Source: JASGCK01 sp031430035
GTDB taxonomy: Bacteria > Pseudomonadota > Gammaproteobacteria > Burkholderiales > Burkholderiaceae_C
Direction of reading: 5' to 3'
Assembly: GCA_031430035.1 (NCBI GenBank)
Contig: JANPAS010000075.1
Location: 1 to 6,641 of the forward strand
DNA length: 6,641 nucleotides
Shown here: positions 1 through 6,632 of the stretch, in pieces
Layout of the letters: each line of letters opens with the position of its first letter
Numbering within the stretch: position 1 is the first letter of the stretch
The notes under the pieces: model-generated
What the model was told of the DNA's origin: nothing
What the model saw: only the letters and a program-made list of their open reading frames with translations
Databases searched by the model: none
Program-made: the position numbers and the translations under genes

Positions 1-1598
1 GACGGCTCAACCTTTGCAGTCACGATTTTTAGGCTATTCGGATTGATAGAGCTTAAGAAGTCTTTGCCGCCTGCATCGGGGTGTTCGTCTGTAAAGAGGC
101 GGTCGTACATGCGCACTTCTGCATCCACCGCATCATGCGCAGAGACCCACGTCATTACGCCTTTGACTTTGTAGTTGCCGCTCGTCGCGCTGCCGCTTTT
201 GCTGTCTTCGAAGTAGGTGGCTTCCACTTCTGTGACTTTGCCAGATGCGTCTGCCTTAAAGCCTGTGCACTCGACAACGTAGCCGTATTTCAATCTAACT
301 TTGTTGCCGACGTAGAGACGGTGATAGCCTTTTTCTGGCTCGGCTTGGAAGTCGCTGGCGTCAATCCAAAGCTCTTTGCTAAATCCAAAGCTGCGTTTCC
401 CTAGTTCCTCGTGATGCGGGTGAACTGGCGCGTAGCAAGGCTCCACGTGGCCTGCGGGGAAGTTGGTGATGGTTAGCTTGATCGGGTCGAGCACCGCCAT
501 CGCCCTTGGCGCAGTCGCGTCCAGCGTCTCGCGCAAGCAGCCTTCTAGCGTGCTGTAGTCAATCCAGCTATCGGCCTTGGTCACGCCTATGCGTTCGCAA
601 AAGAGCTGCAGCGCTTCGGGCGTGTAGCCACGGCGGCGCAGTCCGACGATGGTGGGCATGCGCGGGTCGTCCCAGCCGTTCACGTGTTTGTCGGCAACTA
701 ACTGCGCGAGCTTGCGCTTGCTGGTGACGACGTAGCTCAAATTGAGCCGTGCAAATTCATACTGATGTGGCAGTGGTGTTTTGAACACGCCTTTCTCATC
801 AATCTTTGATAAATTTTGCAGAAGCCAATCGTAGAAGGGGCGCTGGTCTTCAAACTCTAGCGTACAGATGCTGTGGCTAATGCCTTCAATCGCGTCTTCA
901 ATCGGGTGCGCGAAGGTGTACATGGGGTAGATGCACCATGCGTCGCCCGTGTGGTGGTGCGTGGCGCGGCGGATGCGGTACAGCGCGGGGTCGCGCATGT
1001 TGATGTTGGCGTGCGCCATATCAATCTTGGCGCGTAGCACGGCGGAGCCATCCGCCAGCTTGCCGTCTTTCATTTCAGCAAAACGAGCTATGTTCTCAGC
1101 AACGGTGCGGGAGCGGAACGGGCTGTCAACACCTGCTTTGCCAAAGTCGCCGCGATTGGCGCGCATTTCGTCTGGTGTTTGTTCGTCTACGTAGGCGAGT
1201 CCTGCTTCAATCAAGAGCACGGCTGCACTGTGCATGGTGCCGAAGTAATCGCTGGCTAAGTAGAGATGAGATTTATTTGCTTCCGTCCAATCAAAACCTA
1301 GCCAATGCACGGCATCAATGATGGCATCGACAAACTCTTGCGATTCTTTTTCGGGGTTGGTGTCGTCAAAACGTAAATGGCACACGCCGCCATAGTCGCG
1401 TGCTAAACCGAAGTTGAGGCAAATACTTTTAGCATGACCAATGTGCAAATAGCCATTGGGCTCGGGCGGGAAGCGCGTGACGACTTGGGCTACAGAGCCA
1501 TCTTTGAGGTCGCGCTCGATGATTTGGCGCAGAAAATGACTATGAAGCGTGCTGGGTTTCTCTAGAGGTACGGCTGTGTTTAGGGACTTAGAATTCAT
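1..1598 (-). CDS. glnS: Glutaminyl-tRNA synthetase (GlnRS), 3' end cut off by the window edge
   Basis: Cytoplasmic class I aminoacyl-tRNA synthetase that charges tRNA-Gln with glutamine using ATP. The reverse-strand frame is open for 532 codons and leaves the window without a stop. Visible marks: the GlnRS/GluRS signature PPEPNGYLHIGHAK at residues 44-57, with the HIGH motif at 52-55; LRFDDTNPEKE at 75-85; LRAKIDM at 188-194; GWDDPRMPT at 308-316; and the KMSKS-type loop VVTSKRKL at 290-297. From about residue 365 the sequence follows the two anticodon-binding beta-barrels (VLDPIKL; VKGVMTWVSA at 478-487; YDRLF at 498-502; FLSSINP at 514-520). GlnRS of E. coli is about 554 aa, so the C-terminal strands are missing only because of the window edge. 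The start is forced: an in-frame TGA lies at 1604-1602, one codon before the ATG. No strong Shine-Dalgarno sequence is visible. It is divergent from the efflux operon, with a 22-bp gap. The PNGYLHIGHAK form and the TSKRK loop favour GlnRS over GluRS. Confidence 0.97.
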   Translation of the reverse strand, partial: MNSKSLNTAVPLEKPSTLHSHFLRQIIERDLKDGSVAQVVTRFPPEPNGYLHIGHAKSICLNFGLARDYGGVCHLRFDDTNPEKESQEFVDAIIDAVHWLGFDWTEANKSHLYLASDYFGTMHSAAVLLIEAGLAYVDEQTPDEMRANRGDFGKAGVDSPFRSRTVAENIARFAEMKDGKLADGSAVLRAKIDMAHANINMRDPALYRIRRATHHHTGDAWCIYPMYTFAHPIEDAIEGISHSICTLEFEDQRPFYDWLLQNLSKIDEKGVFKTPLPHQYEFARLNLSYVVTSKRKLAQLVADKHVNGWDDPRMPTIVGLRRRGYTPEALQLFCERIGVTKADSWIDYSTLEGCLRETLDATAPRAMAVLDPIKLTITNFPAGHVEPCYAPVHPHHEELGKRSFGFSKELWIDASDFQAEPEKGYHRLYVGNKVRLKYGYVVECTGFKADASGKVTEVEATYFEDSKSGSATSGNYKVKGVMTWVSAHDAVDAEVRMYDRLFTDEHPDAGGKDFLSSINPNSLKIVTAKVEP

Positions 1599-1621
1599 GG
1601 ATCAATTTTAGAGGGCTTATA
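1589..1621. promoter_or_regulatory. Divergent glnS / efflux-operon junction with candidate -10 boxes
   Basis: Only 22 bp separate the two start codons, so each gene's promoter must overlap the other gene's 5' end. Seen: TAGAAT at 1589-1594 on the plus strand (5 of 6 to the sigma-70 -10 consensus), about 25 bp before the adaptor ATG. On the minus strand there is TATAAG at 1621-1616 and TAAAAT at 1610-1605, each 5 of 6. None has a convincing TTGACA-like -35 box at 16-18 bp, so these are candidates only. The real promoters may lie further inside the opposing genes. Confidence 0.25.
1610..1615 (+). promoter_or_regulatory. Ribosome binding site of the efflux adaptor gene
   Basis: AGAGGG lies five bases before the ATG at 1621 and contains GAGG, which pairs with the 16S rRNA tail. 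An in-frame TAG at 1609-1611 overlaps this site, so translation cannot start further upstream. Together these fix the adaptor start at 1621. Confidence 0.6.
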
Positions 1622-2700
1622 TGCTGCGTTTTACTTTAATTTGCCTGCTAGCTCTTGCCGCGCAGGCTGGGCAAGCTCAAGCAAATCCTCCTGTTAAGGC
1701 TGCTAAACCCGCCTTAACCGTAAGTTTAATGACGCCTTCTATGCAAAATTTGCCGCAAACGTTTGCGGCTAACGGGTCTATTGCTGCGTGGGCTGAAGCC
1801 AGTGTGAGCGCCGAGATGGGCGGTTCGCGTTTGGTCCAGGTGAATGCGCAGGTCGGTGATTCCGTTAAAAAAGGACAAATACTGGCGAAATTTGCGACTG
1901 AAAACTCCCGCATTGATTTAGAGCTTGCCAAAGCGCAAGTAGCAGAAGCAGAAGCTAGCGCAGCCGATGCCGTTGCCAGCGCTGAACGCGCACGTGCGAT
2001 TGAGCGGGAAGGCTTTTATAGTGCCGCGCAGTTGACTCAAATTTTTAGTCAAGAAAAAGCAGCGATCGCTAAGGTTCGGGCTGCCAAGATCAAAGTGGTG
2101 GGTGCGGAGTTGGTTTTGAAGGAAACCGATGTCATTGCCCCCGATGACGGCGTCATCAGCAGCAAAACAGCCATGCTGGGCGCCGTCGTCCCTGTTGGAA
2201 CGGAGCTGTTTCGGATGATTCGGCAAGGCAGGCTGGAGTGGCGTGCGGAGCTGACCAGCAGCGAAATTGCGACTATCAAACCTGGAATGGCCGTTTTGCT
2301 ATCGGGGGATGTGCAAGGCCGTGTACGCCAAATTGCGCCCACCATCGACCCTGCAAGCCGCACGGCGATTGCCTTTGTGGACATATCGGCCTTGCAGGCC
2401 ACGCGGGCTGGACTTCGGGCGGGATCGTATGCGCGGGGTGACTTTGTGATGGGCAAGGCGGTTGCGCAGCAAAGTGTGCCGCAAACTGCCGTGGTGCTAC
2501 GCGATGGTTTTAGTTATGTTTTTGTTTTGGGTGCGCAAAACAAAGTGTCGCAAGTCAAAGTGCAAACAGGGGCGCACGCAAAAGTGGCAGGCCTAGACTG
2601 GGTTGCGATTACGCAGGGTTTAAAAGCTGATGCGCGCGTGGTTGCAAGCGGCGCAGCCTTTTTAGCCGATGGCGATACCGTTAAAGTGAGCCAGCCATGA
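1621..2700 (+). CDS. RND efflux periplasmic adaptor (membrane fusion protein, HlyD/AcrA-like)
   Basis: Periplasmic adaptor that links an RND permease to an outer-membrane channel. Length is 359 aa, normal for the family. Residues 1-21 form a classical signal peptide (hydrophobic core LICLLALAA, likely cleavage after AQA before NPP). Cys8 is not in a lipobox, so this is probably a secreted, non-lipidated adaptor. Domains in order: first lipoyl half about 59-92, with VNAQVGDSVKKGQIL at 74-88; an Ala/Glu-rich alpha-helical hairpin about 97-165; second lipoyl half about 166-200 (VIAPDDGVIS at 171-180); beta-barrel about 205-280, with the usual RQIAPTIDPASRT at 236-248; membrane-proximal domain to the end, with the terminal GDTVKV. 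The stop overlaps the permease start as ATGA, which implies one operon and coupled translation. Known of the family: adaptors of this type export drugs, metals or other small molecules. The substrate cannot be read from the sequence. Confidence 0.93.
   Translation: MLRFTLICLLALAAQAGQAQANPPVKAAKPALTVSLMTPSMQNLPQTFAANGSIAAWAEASVSAEMGGSRLVQVNAQVGDSVKKGQILAKFATENSRIDLELAKAQVAEAEASAADAVASAERARAIEREGFYSAAQLTQIFSQEKAAIAKVRAAKIKVVGAELVLKETDVIAPDDGVISSKTAMLGAVVPVGTELFRMIRQGRLEWRAELTSSEIATIKPGMAVLLSGDVQGRVRQIAPTIDPASRTAIAFVDISALQATRAGLRAGSYARGDFVMGKAVAQQSVPQTAVVLRDGFSYVFVLGAQNKVSQVKVQTGAHAKVAGLDWVAITQGLKADARVVASGAAFLADGDTVKVSQP
2697..2700 (+). other. ATGA start/stop overlap (translational coupling of adaptor and permease)
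   Basis: The permease ATG (2697-2699) overlaps the adaptor TGA (2698-2700). The upstream Shine-Dalgarno match is weak (AGTGAG at 2685-2690), as expected if ribosomes re-initiate after finishing the adaptor. An alternative in-frame ATG at 2715 (Met7) follows a purine-rich GCAGGCGGC, and the protein starting there (MNVSSWSIKNP) resembles usual RND N-termini. The exact start is therefore not settled; the difference is six residues. Confidence 0.7.
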
Positions 2701-5700
2701 GTCAAGCAGGCGGCATGAACGTCTCCTCTTGGTCGATTAAAAATCCAGTCCCAGCGCTGATGCTGTTTGTGCTGCTGACGCTGGCGGGGATGCTTAGCTT
2801 CTCCAGCATGAAGGTGCAAAATTTCCCTGATTTGGATTTGCCCACCATCAACGTGGTGGCATCCCTGCCAGGTGCTGCGCCTGCGCAGCTAGAGACCGAG
2901 GTGGCGCGCAAGTTAGAGAACGCGCTGGCCTCTTTGCAAGGCCTCAAGCACATGTACACCAAAGTGCAAGATGGCGGCGTGACGCTGACCGCAGAGTTTC
3001 GGCTAGAAAAACCTGTGCAAGAGGCGCTGGACGAGGTGCGCTCTGCCGTGCAGCGCGTGCGTGCCGATTTACCTGCCGATTTGCGCGATCCTGTCGTCAG
3101 CAAGCTCGATTTAGCGGGCTTGCCCGTGTTGGCCTTTACGGTCGCTGCGCCCAGTATGGACGACGAGGCGCTGTCATGGTTTGTCGATCAAACCGTGGCT
3201 AAAGCATTGATTAGCGTACGCGGCGTGGGTGCTGTCACAAGGGTGGGCGGCGTGAGCCGTGAAGTGCAGGTGAACCTTGACCCCGCCAAGCTGATGGCTT
3301 TAAACGCAACGGCGGCGGAGGTGTCGCGCGGCATGAAAAGCGTGCAAGTTGAAGCCGCGGGTGGGCGTGCCGATGTGGCGGGACAAGAGCAGTTGCTTCG
3401 TGCCATAGGCACGGTGCAAAGTGCGGCTGAACTTGCCGAGTTGCCGATCAACTTGGCCGATGGACGCAAGATCAAACTGGGTTTGGTTGCCAAAATTACA
3501 GATGGCATTCAAGAACCACGCTCTGCTGCGCTATTGGATGGCAAGCGTGTGGTGGGATTTGAAGTGACGCGCAGTAAAGGTGCCTCGGAGGTGGAAGTCG
3601 GCGTTGGCGTGTTTAAAGCGCTAGATGCACTCAAGGCGGCACATCCCAATATCCAACTGACGACGGCCTTTGATTTTGTGAAGCCAGTCGAGGAGGAATA
3701 TCACGGCTCGCTGAAGCTACTTTACGAAGGCGCGATTTTGGCTGTGCTAGTGGTCTGGCTGTTTTTGCGCGACTGGCGTGCCACTTTTGTCTCGGCGGTG
3801 GCGTTGCCGCTATCGGTAGTACCTGCTTTTATTGGGATGCACTATCTTGGATTTTCTATCAACGTGGTGACCTTGCTGGCGCTCAGTTTGGTGGTGGGCA
3901 TCTTGGTGGACGACGCGATTGTGGAGGTGGAGAACATCGTTCGGCATTTGCGCATGGGTAAATCCCCCATGGAAGCGGCGCGGGAAGCCGCAGACGAAAT
4001 CGGTTTAGCGGTGATTGCCACGACATTCACCTTGATTGCCGTGTTTTTACCAACTGCTTTTATGAGCGGTATTGCAGGAAAGTTCTTTAAGCAGTTTGGC
4101 TGGACGGCATCGCTTGCGGTGTTCGCCTCCTTAGTTGTGGCGCGGGTTCTGACCCCCATGATGGCCGCTTATATGCTCAAACCACTTGTGGCAAAACAAG
4201 AGACAGATGGTTGGATGATGAAGCTGTATATGCGCTGGGCGGCATGGTGCTTGGCACATCGCTTTTGGACGGTGCTGGGCGCAGGGGCATTTTTTGTGGG
4301 TTCGGTGATGCTGATTCCGCTCTTGCCGCAAGGTTTTATACCCCCCGACGATGTGTCGCAAACACAGGTCAACGTTGAACTTCCGCCAGGCAGCACCTTA
4401 GACCAAACACTGGAAGCTGCTGAAAAAACACGGTTGCTCATTGTGGGCATACCGTATATCAAGTCCATCTACACCACGATTGGGGCGGGCGCTGCTGGCG
4501 GTGATCCTTTTGCTCCTGCGGGGATAGCCGAAGCACGCAAAGCGACGCTGACCATCACGCTTGCACCACGCACAGAACGCCCGATTCGCAAGCAAGAAAT
4601 TGAGACGCAATTGCGCGAAGCCGTCAGCCAGTTACCAGGTGTGAGGATGCGGGTGGGACTGGGCGCATCAGGCGAGAAATACATTTTGGTGCTCACCAGC
4701 GACGACCGCGAGGCCTTATCAACTGCGGCCTCCAAGGTCGAGCGAGAGCTACGCACGATTCCAGACATTGGTTCGATTACCTCGAATGCATCATTGGTGC
4801 GCCCAGAAATCACCATTCGCCCCGACTTTGCCAAAGCCGCCGATTTGGGTGTGAGCACAGCCGCTATGGGCGAGACACTGCGGATAGCGACGACGGGTGA
4901 CTATGACGTGGCGATGCCAAAACTCAATTTGGCGCAGCGCCAAGTGCCCGTCATGGTCAAGCTAGACAACGTGGCCCGTCAAGATTTAGCGATGCTGTCG
5001 CGCTTAGCGGTGCCCAGTAGCAAACCAAATAGCCCTGCGGTGATGCTGGGGCAGGTCGCCACGCTAGAGGCTGCGAGTAGTCCAGCCGAAATCAACCGCT
5101 ACGACCGTGCGCGTAATGTCAATTTTGAAATTGAACTCTCAGGTGTCGCGCTTGGTGAGGTTAAAGCTGCGGTGCAAGCATTTGAGAGCATTAAAAATTT
5201 GCCGCCAGGCGTTCGTCAAGTTGAAATTGGCGATGCCGAGGTGCAGGATGAGCTGTTTGCCAGCTTTGGACTCGCCATGCTGACAGGCGTGCTGTGCATC
5301 TACATTGTGCTGGTGCTCTTATTTAAAGACTTTATGCAGCCAGGCACCATTTTGGCGGCGTTGCCGTTATCGCTTGGCGGTGCATTTGTAGCCTTATTAC
5401 TAGCCAATAAGAGTTTTTCGATGCCGTCGTTGATTGGCCTCATCATGCTGATGGGTATTGCGACCAAGAACTCGATTTTGTTGGTTGAATATGCGATTTT
5501 GGCGCGCAAGGATCACGGGATGACGAGGCTAGAGGCGCTTTTGGATGCTTGCCATAAACGAGCCAGACCGATTGTGATGACGACCATTGCCATGGGTGCA
5601 GGCATGCTGCCGATTGCCATTGGCTGGGGTGCAGCCGATCCGTCGTTCAGGTCACCCATGGCAACAGCGGTGATTGGTGGCTTGGTGACTTCGACCTTTT

Positions 5701-5789
5701 TGAGCTTGCTGGTGATCCCCGTCGTGTTTACTTACGTGGACGATGCTGCAAGGTTATTTGCCAAGTGGGTGTTGCGAAGGCCCGAGTAG
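2697..5789 (+). CDS. RND-type efflux permease (AcrB/HAE1-like inner-membrane proton antiporter)
   Basis: Inner-membrane pump that uses the proton gradient to drive substrates through adaptor and outer-membrane channel. Length is 1030 aa, standard for hydrophobe/amphiphile RND pumps. Twelve membrane segments are visible in the duplicated RND layout: TM1 about 18-37; TM2-6 about 339-357, 363-383, 388-410, 437-456 and 468-490; TM7 523-542; TM8 855-875; TM9 and TM10 about 880-930; TM11 about 960-978; TM12 989-1012. Two large periplasmic loops lie between TM1/2 and TM7/8. The proton relay is complete: D405 and D406 in GILVDDAIVEVEN, K924 in GIATKNSILLVEY, and R955 and T962 in RARPIVMTT. These match AcrB D407, D408, K940, R971 and T978. 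TM6 reads VVARVLTPMMAAY, with R483 where AcrB-like pumps usually have a neutral residue; I read this as a mark of a subfamily distinct from AcrB itself. No metal-pump (CusA) motif was recognised. Drug-type substrates are more likely than metals, but this is inference. No outer-membrane channel or regulator follows. Confidence 0.96.
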   Translation: MSQAGGMNVSSWSIKNPVPALMLFVLLTLAGMLSFSSMKVQNFPDLDLPTINVVASLPGAAPAQLETEVARKLENALASLQGLKHMYTKVQDGGVTLTAEFRLEKPVQEALDEVRSAVQRVRADLPADLRDPVVSKLDLAGLPVLAFTVAAPSMDDEALSWFVDQTVAKALISVRGVGAVTRVGGVSREVQVNLDPAKLMALNATAAEVSRGMKSVQVEAAGGRADVAGQEQLLRAIGTVQSAAELAELPINLADGRKIKLGLVAKITDGIQEPRSAALLDGKRVVGFEVTRSKGASEVEVGVGVFKALDALKAAHPNIQLTTAFDFVKPVEEEYHGSLKLLYEGAILAVLVVWLFLRDWRATFVSAVALPLSVVPAFIGMHYLGFSINVVTLLALSLVVGILVDDAIVEVENIVRHLRMGKSPMEAAREAADEIGLAVIATTFTLIAVFLPTAFMSGIAGKFFKQFGWTASLAVFASLVVARVLTPMMAAYMLKPLVAKQETDGWMMKLYMRWAAWCLAHRFWTVLGAGAFFVGSVMLIPLLPQGFIPPDDVSQTQVNVELPPGSTLDQTLEAAEKTRLLIVGIPYIKSIYTTIGAGAAGGDPFAPAGIAEARKATLTITLAPRTERPIRKQEIETQLREAVSQLPGVRMRVGLGASGEKYILVLTSDDREALSTAASKVERELRTIPDIGSITSNASLVRPEITIRPDFAKAADLGVSTAAMGETLRIATTGDYDVAMPKLNLAQRQVPVMVKLDNVARQDLAMLSRLAVPSSKPNSPAVMLGQVATLEAASSPAEINRYDRARNVNFEIELSGVALGEVKAAVQAFESIKNLPPGVRQVEIGDAEVQDELFASFGLAMLTGVLCIYIVLVLLFKDFMQPGTILAALPLSLGGAFVALLLANKSFSMPSLIGLIMLMGIATKNSILLVEYAILARKDHGMTRLEALLDACHKRARPIVMTTIAMGAGMLPIAIGWGAADPSFRSPMATAVIGGLVTSTFLSLLVIPVVFTYVDDAARLFAKWVLRRPE

Positions 5790-5800
5790 CGCCGAGACCT

Positions 5801-6502
5801 TTAGTGGGAGTGGCGTGATTTGCGTCCGCCGTTCCCGCCGTGCGCACCAAAGCCATGCGAGCCATTGCTCCCATTGCCACCTAGATTGTTAGCACTACCT
5901 TTGGCGTAGCTTGGGAATTTGAGCGAGCTGACCAGTGCTTTGAAGCGACTTTCCCACATTTTGTCGATGACTTCGACGACAGGTGTCAGCTCTTCTTTTT
6001 CAAAGTGACGCTCCATCAGCATGGTGACATCGCGCACCAAGAGGTCGCGCTGCACTTGCATGATGGCGGCTGGTGTGGGGCCGACAAACAGCACAAAGAA
6101 ATCATCGCGCGAGTCATCTTCTTCCTCTTCGCCTTCCACGCTCTCGCTGCTGGCGTGATCGTCAAAATCTTCCTCGTCAAACTCGAGGTCGTAAAAGCTG
6201 ACTTCTAGCGTCGCGCCTTCGCGAGAGATATCGTTTAAGCCCATGACGAGTTCGTCTAGCGTTTCGCGGAAATCCACATCACCAGCTACGCTCCAGCAAA
6301 AATGCAGCACGTGATCGGGTTCGGTAAATTGAATGCCGGGTTCTTCTTCGTAGAGACTAGAGCCGCCTTGCGCTGCGTGGTGGCGCTTGGTGTAAGCAAT
6401 CAGGGGCGCGAGCGCGGATTCGATCTCGGCGGTGGTCACGCCCTGGCGGCAAGGCACATCGCCGTGGATGTGCATTTCGAGTGGCTGGTTGTGGTCTTGC
6501 AT
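5801..6502 (-). CDS. Conserved-type protein of unknown function, acidic middle and Gly-rich tail
   Basis: A 233-aa protein of unknown function. It resembles short conserved proteins of Burkholderiales that I recall as a domain-of-unknown-function family (perhaps DUF6806; recollection, not checked). No signal peptide or membrane segment is visible, so it is probably cytoplasmic. Layout: N-terminal MHIHGDVP at 10-17; YEEEPGIQF at 51-59; LHFCWSVAGDVDFRETLDEL at 66-85; an acidic segment at 105-134 with 18 Asp/Glu in 30 residues; a hydrophobic block FFVLFVGPTPAAIMQVQRDL at 135-154, probably the core; a helical part to about 195; and a low-complexity tail 202-233 (11 Gly, 5 Asn, 5 Ser, 4 His) ending RHSH. 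The start at 6502 has GAGAGG ten bases upstream (6518-6513). Met10 is a possible but less favoured start. It lies 37 bp downstream of tRNA-Leu on the same strand and converges on the efflux permease with 11 bp between stops. Codon use and frame coherence support a real gene. Confidence 0.85.
   Translation of the reverse strand: MQDHNQPLEMHIHGDVPCRQGVTTAEIESALAPLIAYTKRHHAAQGGSSLYEEEPGIQFTEPDHVLHFCWSVAGDVDFRETLDELVMGLNDISREGATLEVSFYDLEFDEEDFDDHASSESVEGEEEEDDSRDDFFVLFVGPTPAAIMQVQRDLLVRDVTMLMERHFEKEELTPVVEVIDKMWESRFKALVSSLKFPSYAKGSANNLGGNGSNGSHGFGAHGGNGGRKSRHSH
5852..5878 (-). repeat. Degenerate 9-bp tandem repeat, three copies, in the Gly-rich tail
   Basis: On the plus strand the three units read gccatgcga, gccattgct and cccattgcc. 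On the coding strand they give the tripeptides GNG, SNG and SHG (residues 209-217 of the 233-aa protein). The repeat stays in frame and fits growth of the tail by replication slippage. It is short and imperfect, so chance drift within a low-complexity stretch is also possible. Confidence 0.5.
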
Positions 6503-6539
6503 GATGGAAGAGCCTCTCGTACAACAAAAATAAAAAGGG

Positions 6540-6632
6540 TGGTGCCTGAGACCGGAATCGAACCGGTACGCCCGCTATGAACGAAGCGGCGGATTTTAAG
6601 TCCGCTGTGTCTACCAATTTCACCACTCAGGC
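6540..6632 (-). tRNA. tRNA-Leu, anticodon UAA
   Basis: Reads UUA and probably UUG codons. The cloverleaf is complete: acceptor stem GCCTGAG (6632-6626) pairs with CTCAGGC (6550-6544); D-arm GTG...CAC with the GG pair in its loop; anticodon stem GCGGA/TCCGC around the loop CTTAAAA, with anticodon TAA at 6598-6596; a long class II variable arm (CGC...GCG pairing), typical of Leu/Ser/Tyr; T-arm ACCGG-TTCGATT-CCGGT. The discriminator base is A (6543), as required for leucine identity, and CCA is encoded at 6542-6540. A T-rich tract (TTTTTATTTTT, 6536-6526) follows on the same strand, but no separate hairpin does. The promoter must lie beyond the right edge. The 233-aa gene starts 37 bp downstream. 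Confidence 0.97.

Noticed and set aside
81..1194. Plus-strand open frames across 81-404, 506-727 and 931-1194
   Set aside because: All are antisense to glnS, whose uninterrupted frame and recognisable motifs cover the whole region. None shows a family motif.
1561..1596. TCTAGA (1561-1566) and GAATTC (1591-1596) close together, resembling a cloning linker
   Set aside because: Both fall in the natural glnS frame at its variable N-terminus. Two 6-bp palindromes this close can occur by chance, and no other vector-like sequence is present.
1..1598. Possibility that glnS is a truncated pseudogene
   Set aside because: The frame is intact over 532 codons with all motifs, and it simply runs into the window edge. 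The missing part is outside the data.
2049..2456. Minus-strand open frame of 135 codons opposite the adaptor gene
   Set aside because: Composition is Ala/Ser/Arg/Pro-rich as in a shadow of a coding strand. It has no motif and no plausible ribosome site, and it lies fully inside a clear gene.
4469..4858. Minus-strand open frame of 129 codons opposite the permease gene, with similar ones at 2702-3103 and 3842-4159
   Set aside because: Shadows of the permease coding strand without family resemblance.
6302..6580. Plus-strand open frame ending PETGIEPVRPL
   Set aside because: The ending is the antisense translation of a tRNA T-arm, a known artefact. The remainder is antisense to the 233-aa gene.
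6357..6626. Minus-strand open frame of 89 codons beginning MVKLVDTADLKSA
   Set aside because: Its N-terminal part is a translation of the tRNA-Leu gene itself, a well-known false call, and the rest is out of frame with the real 233-aa gene.
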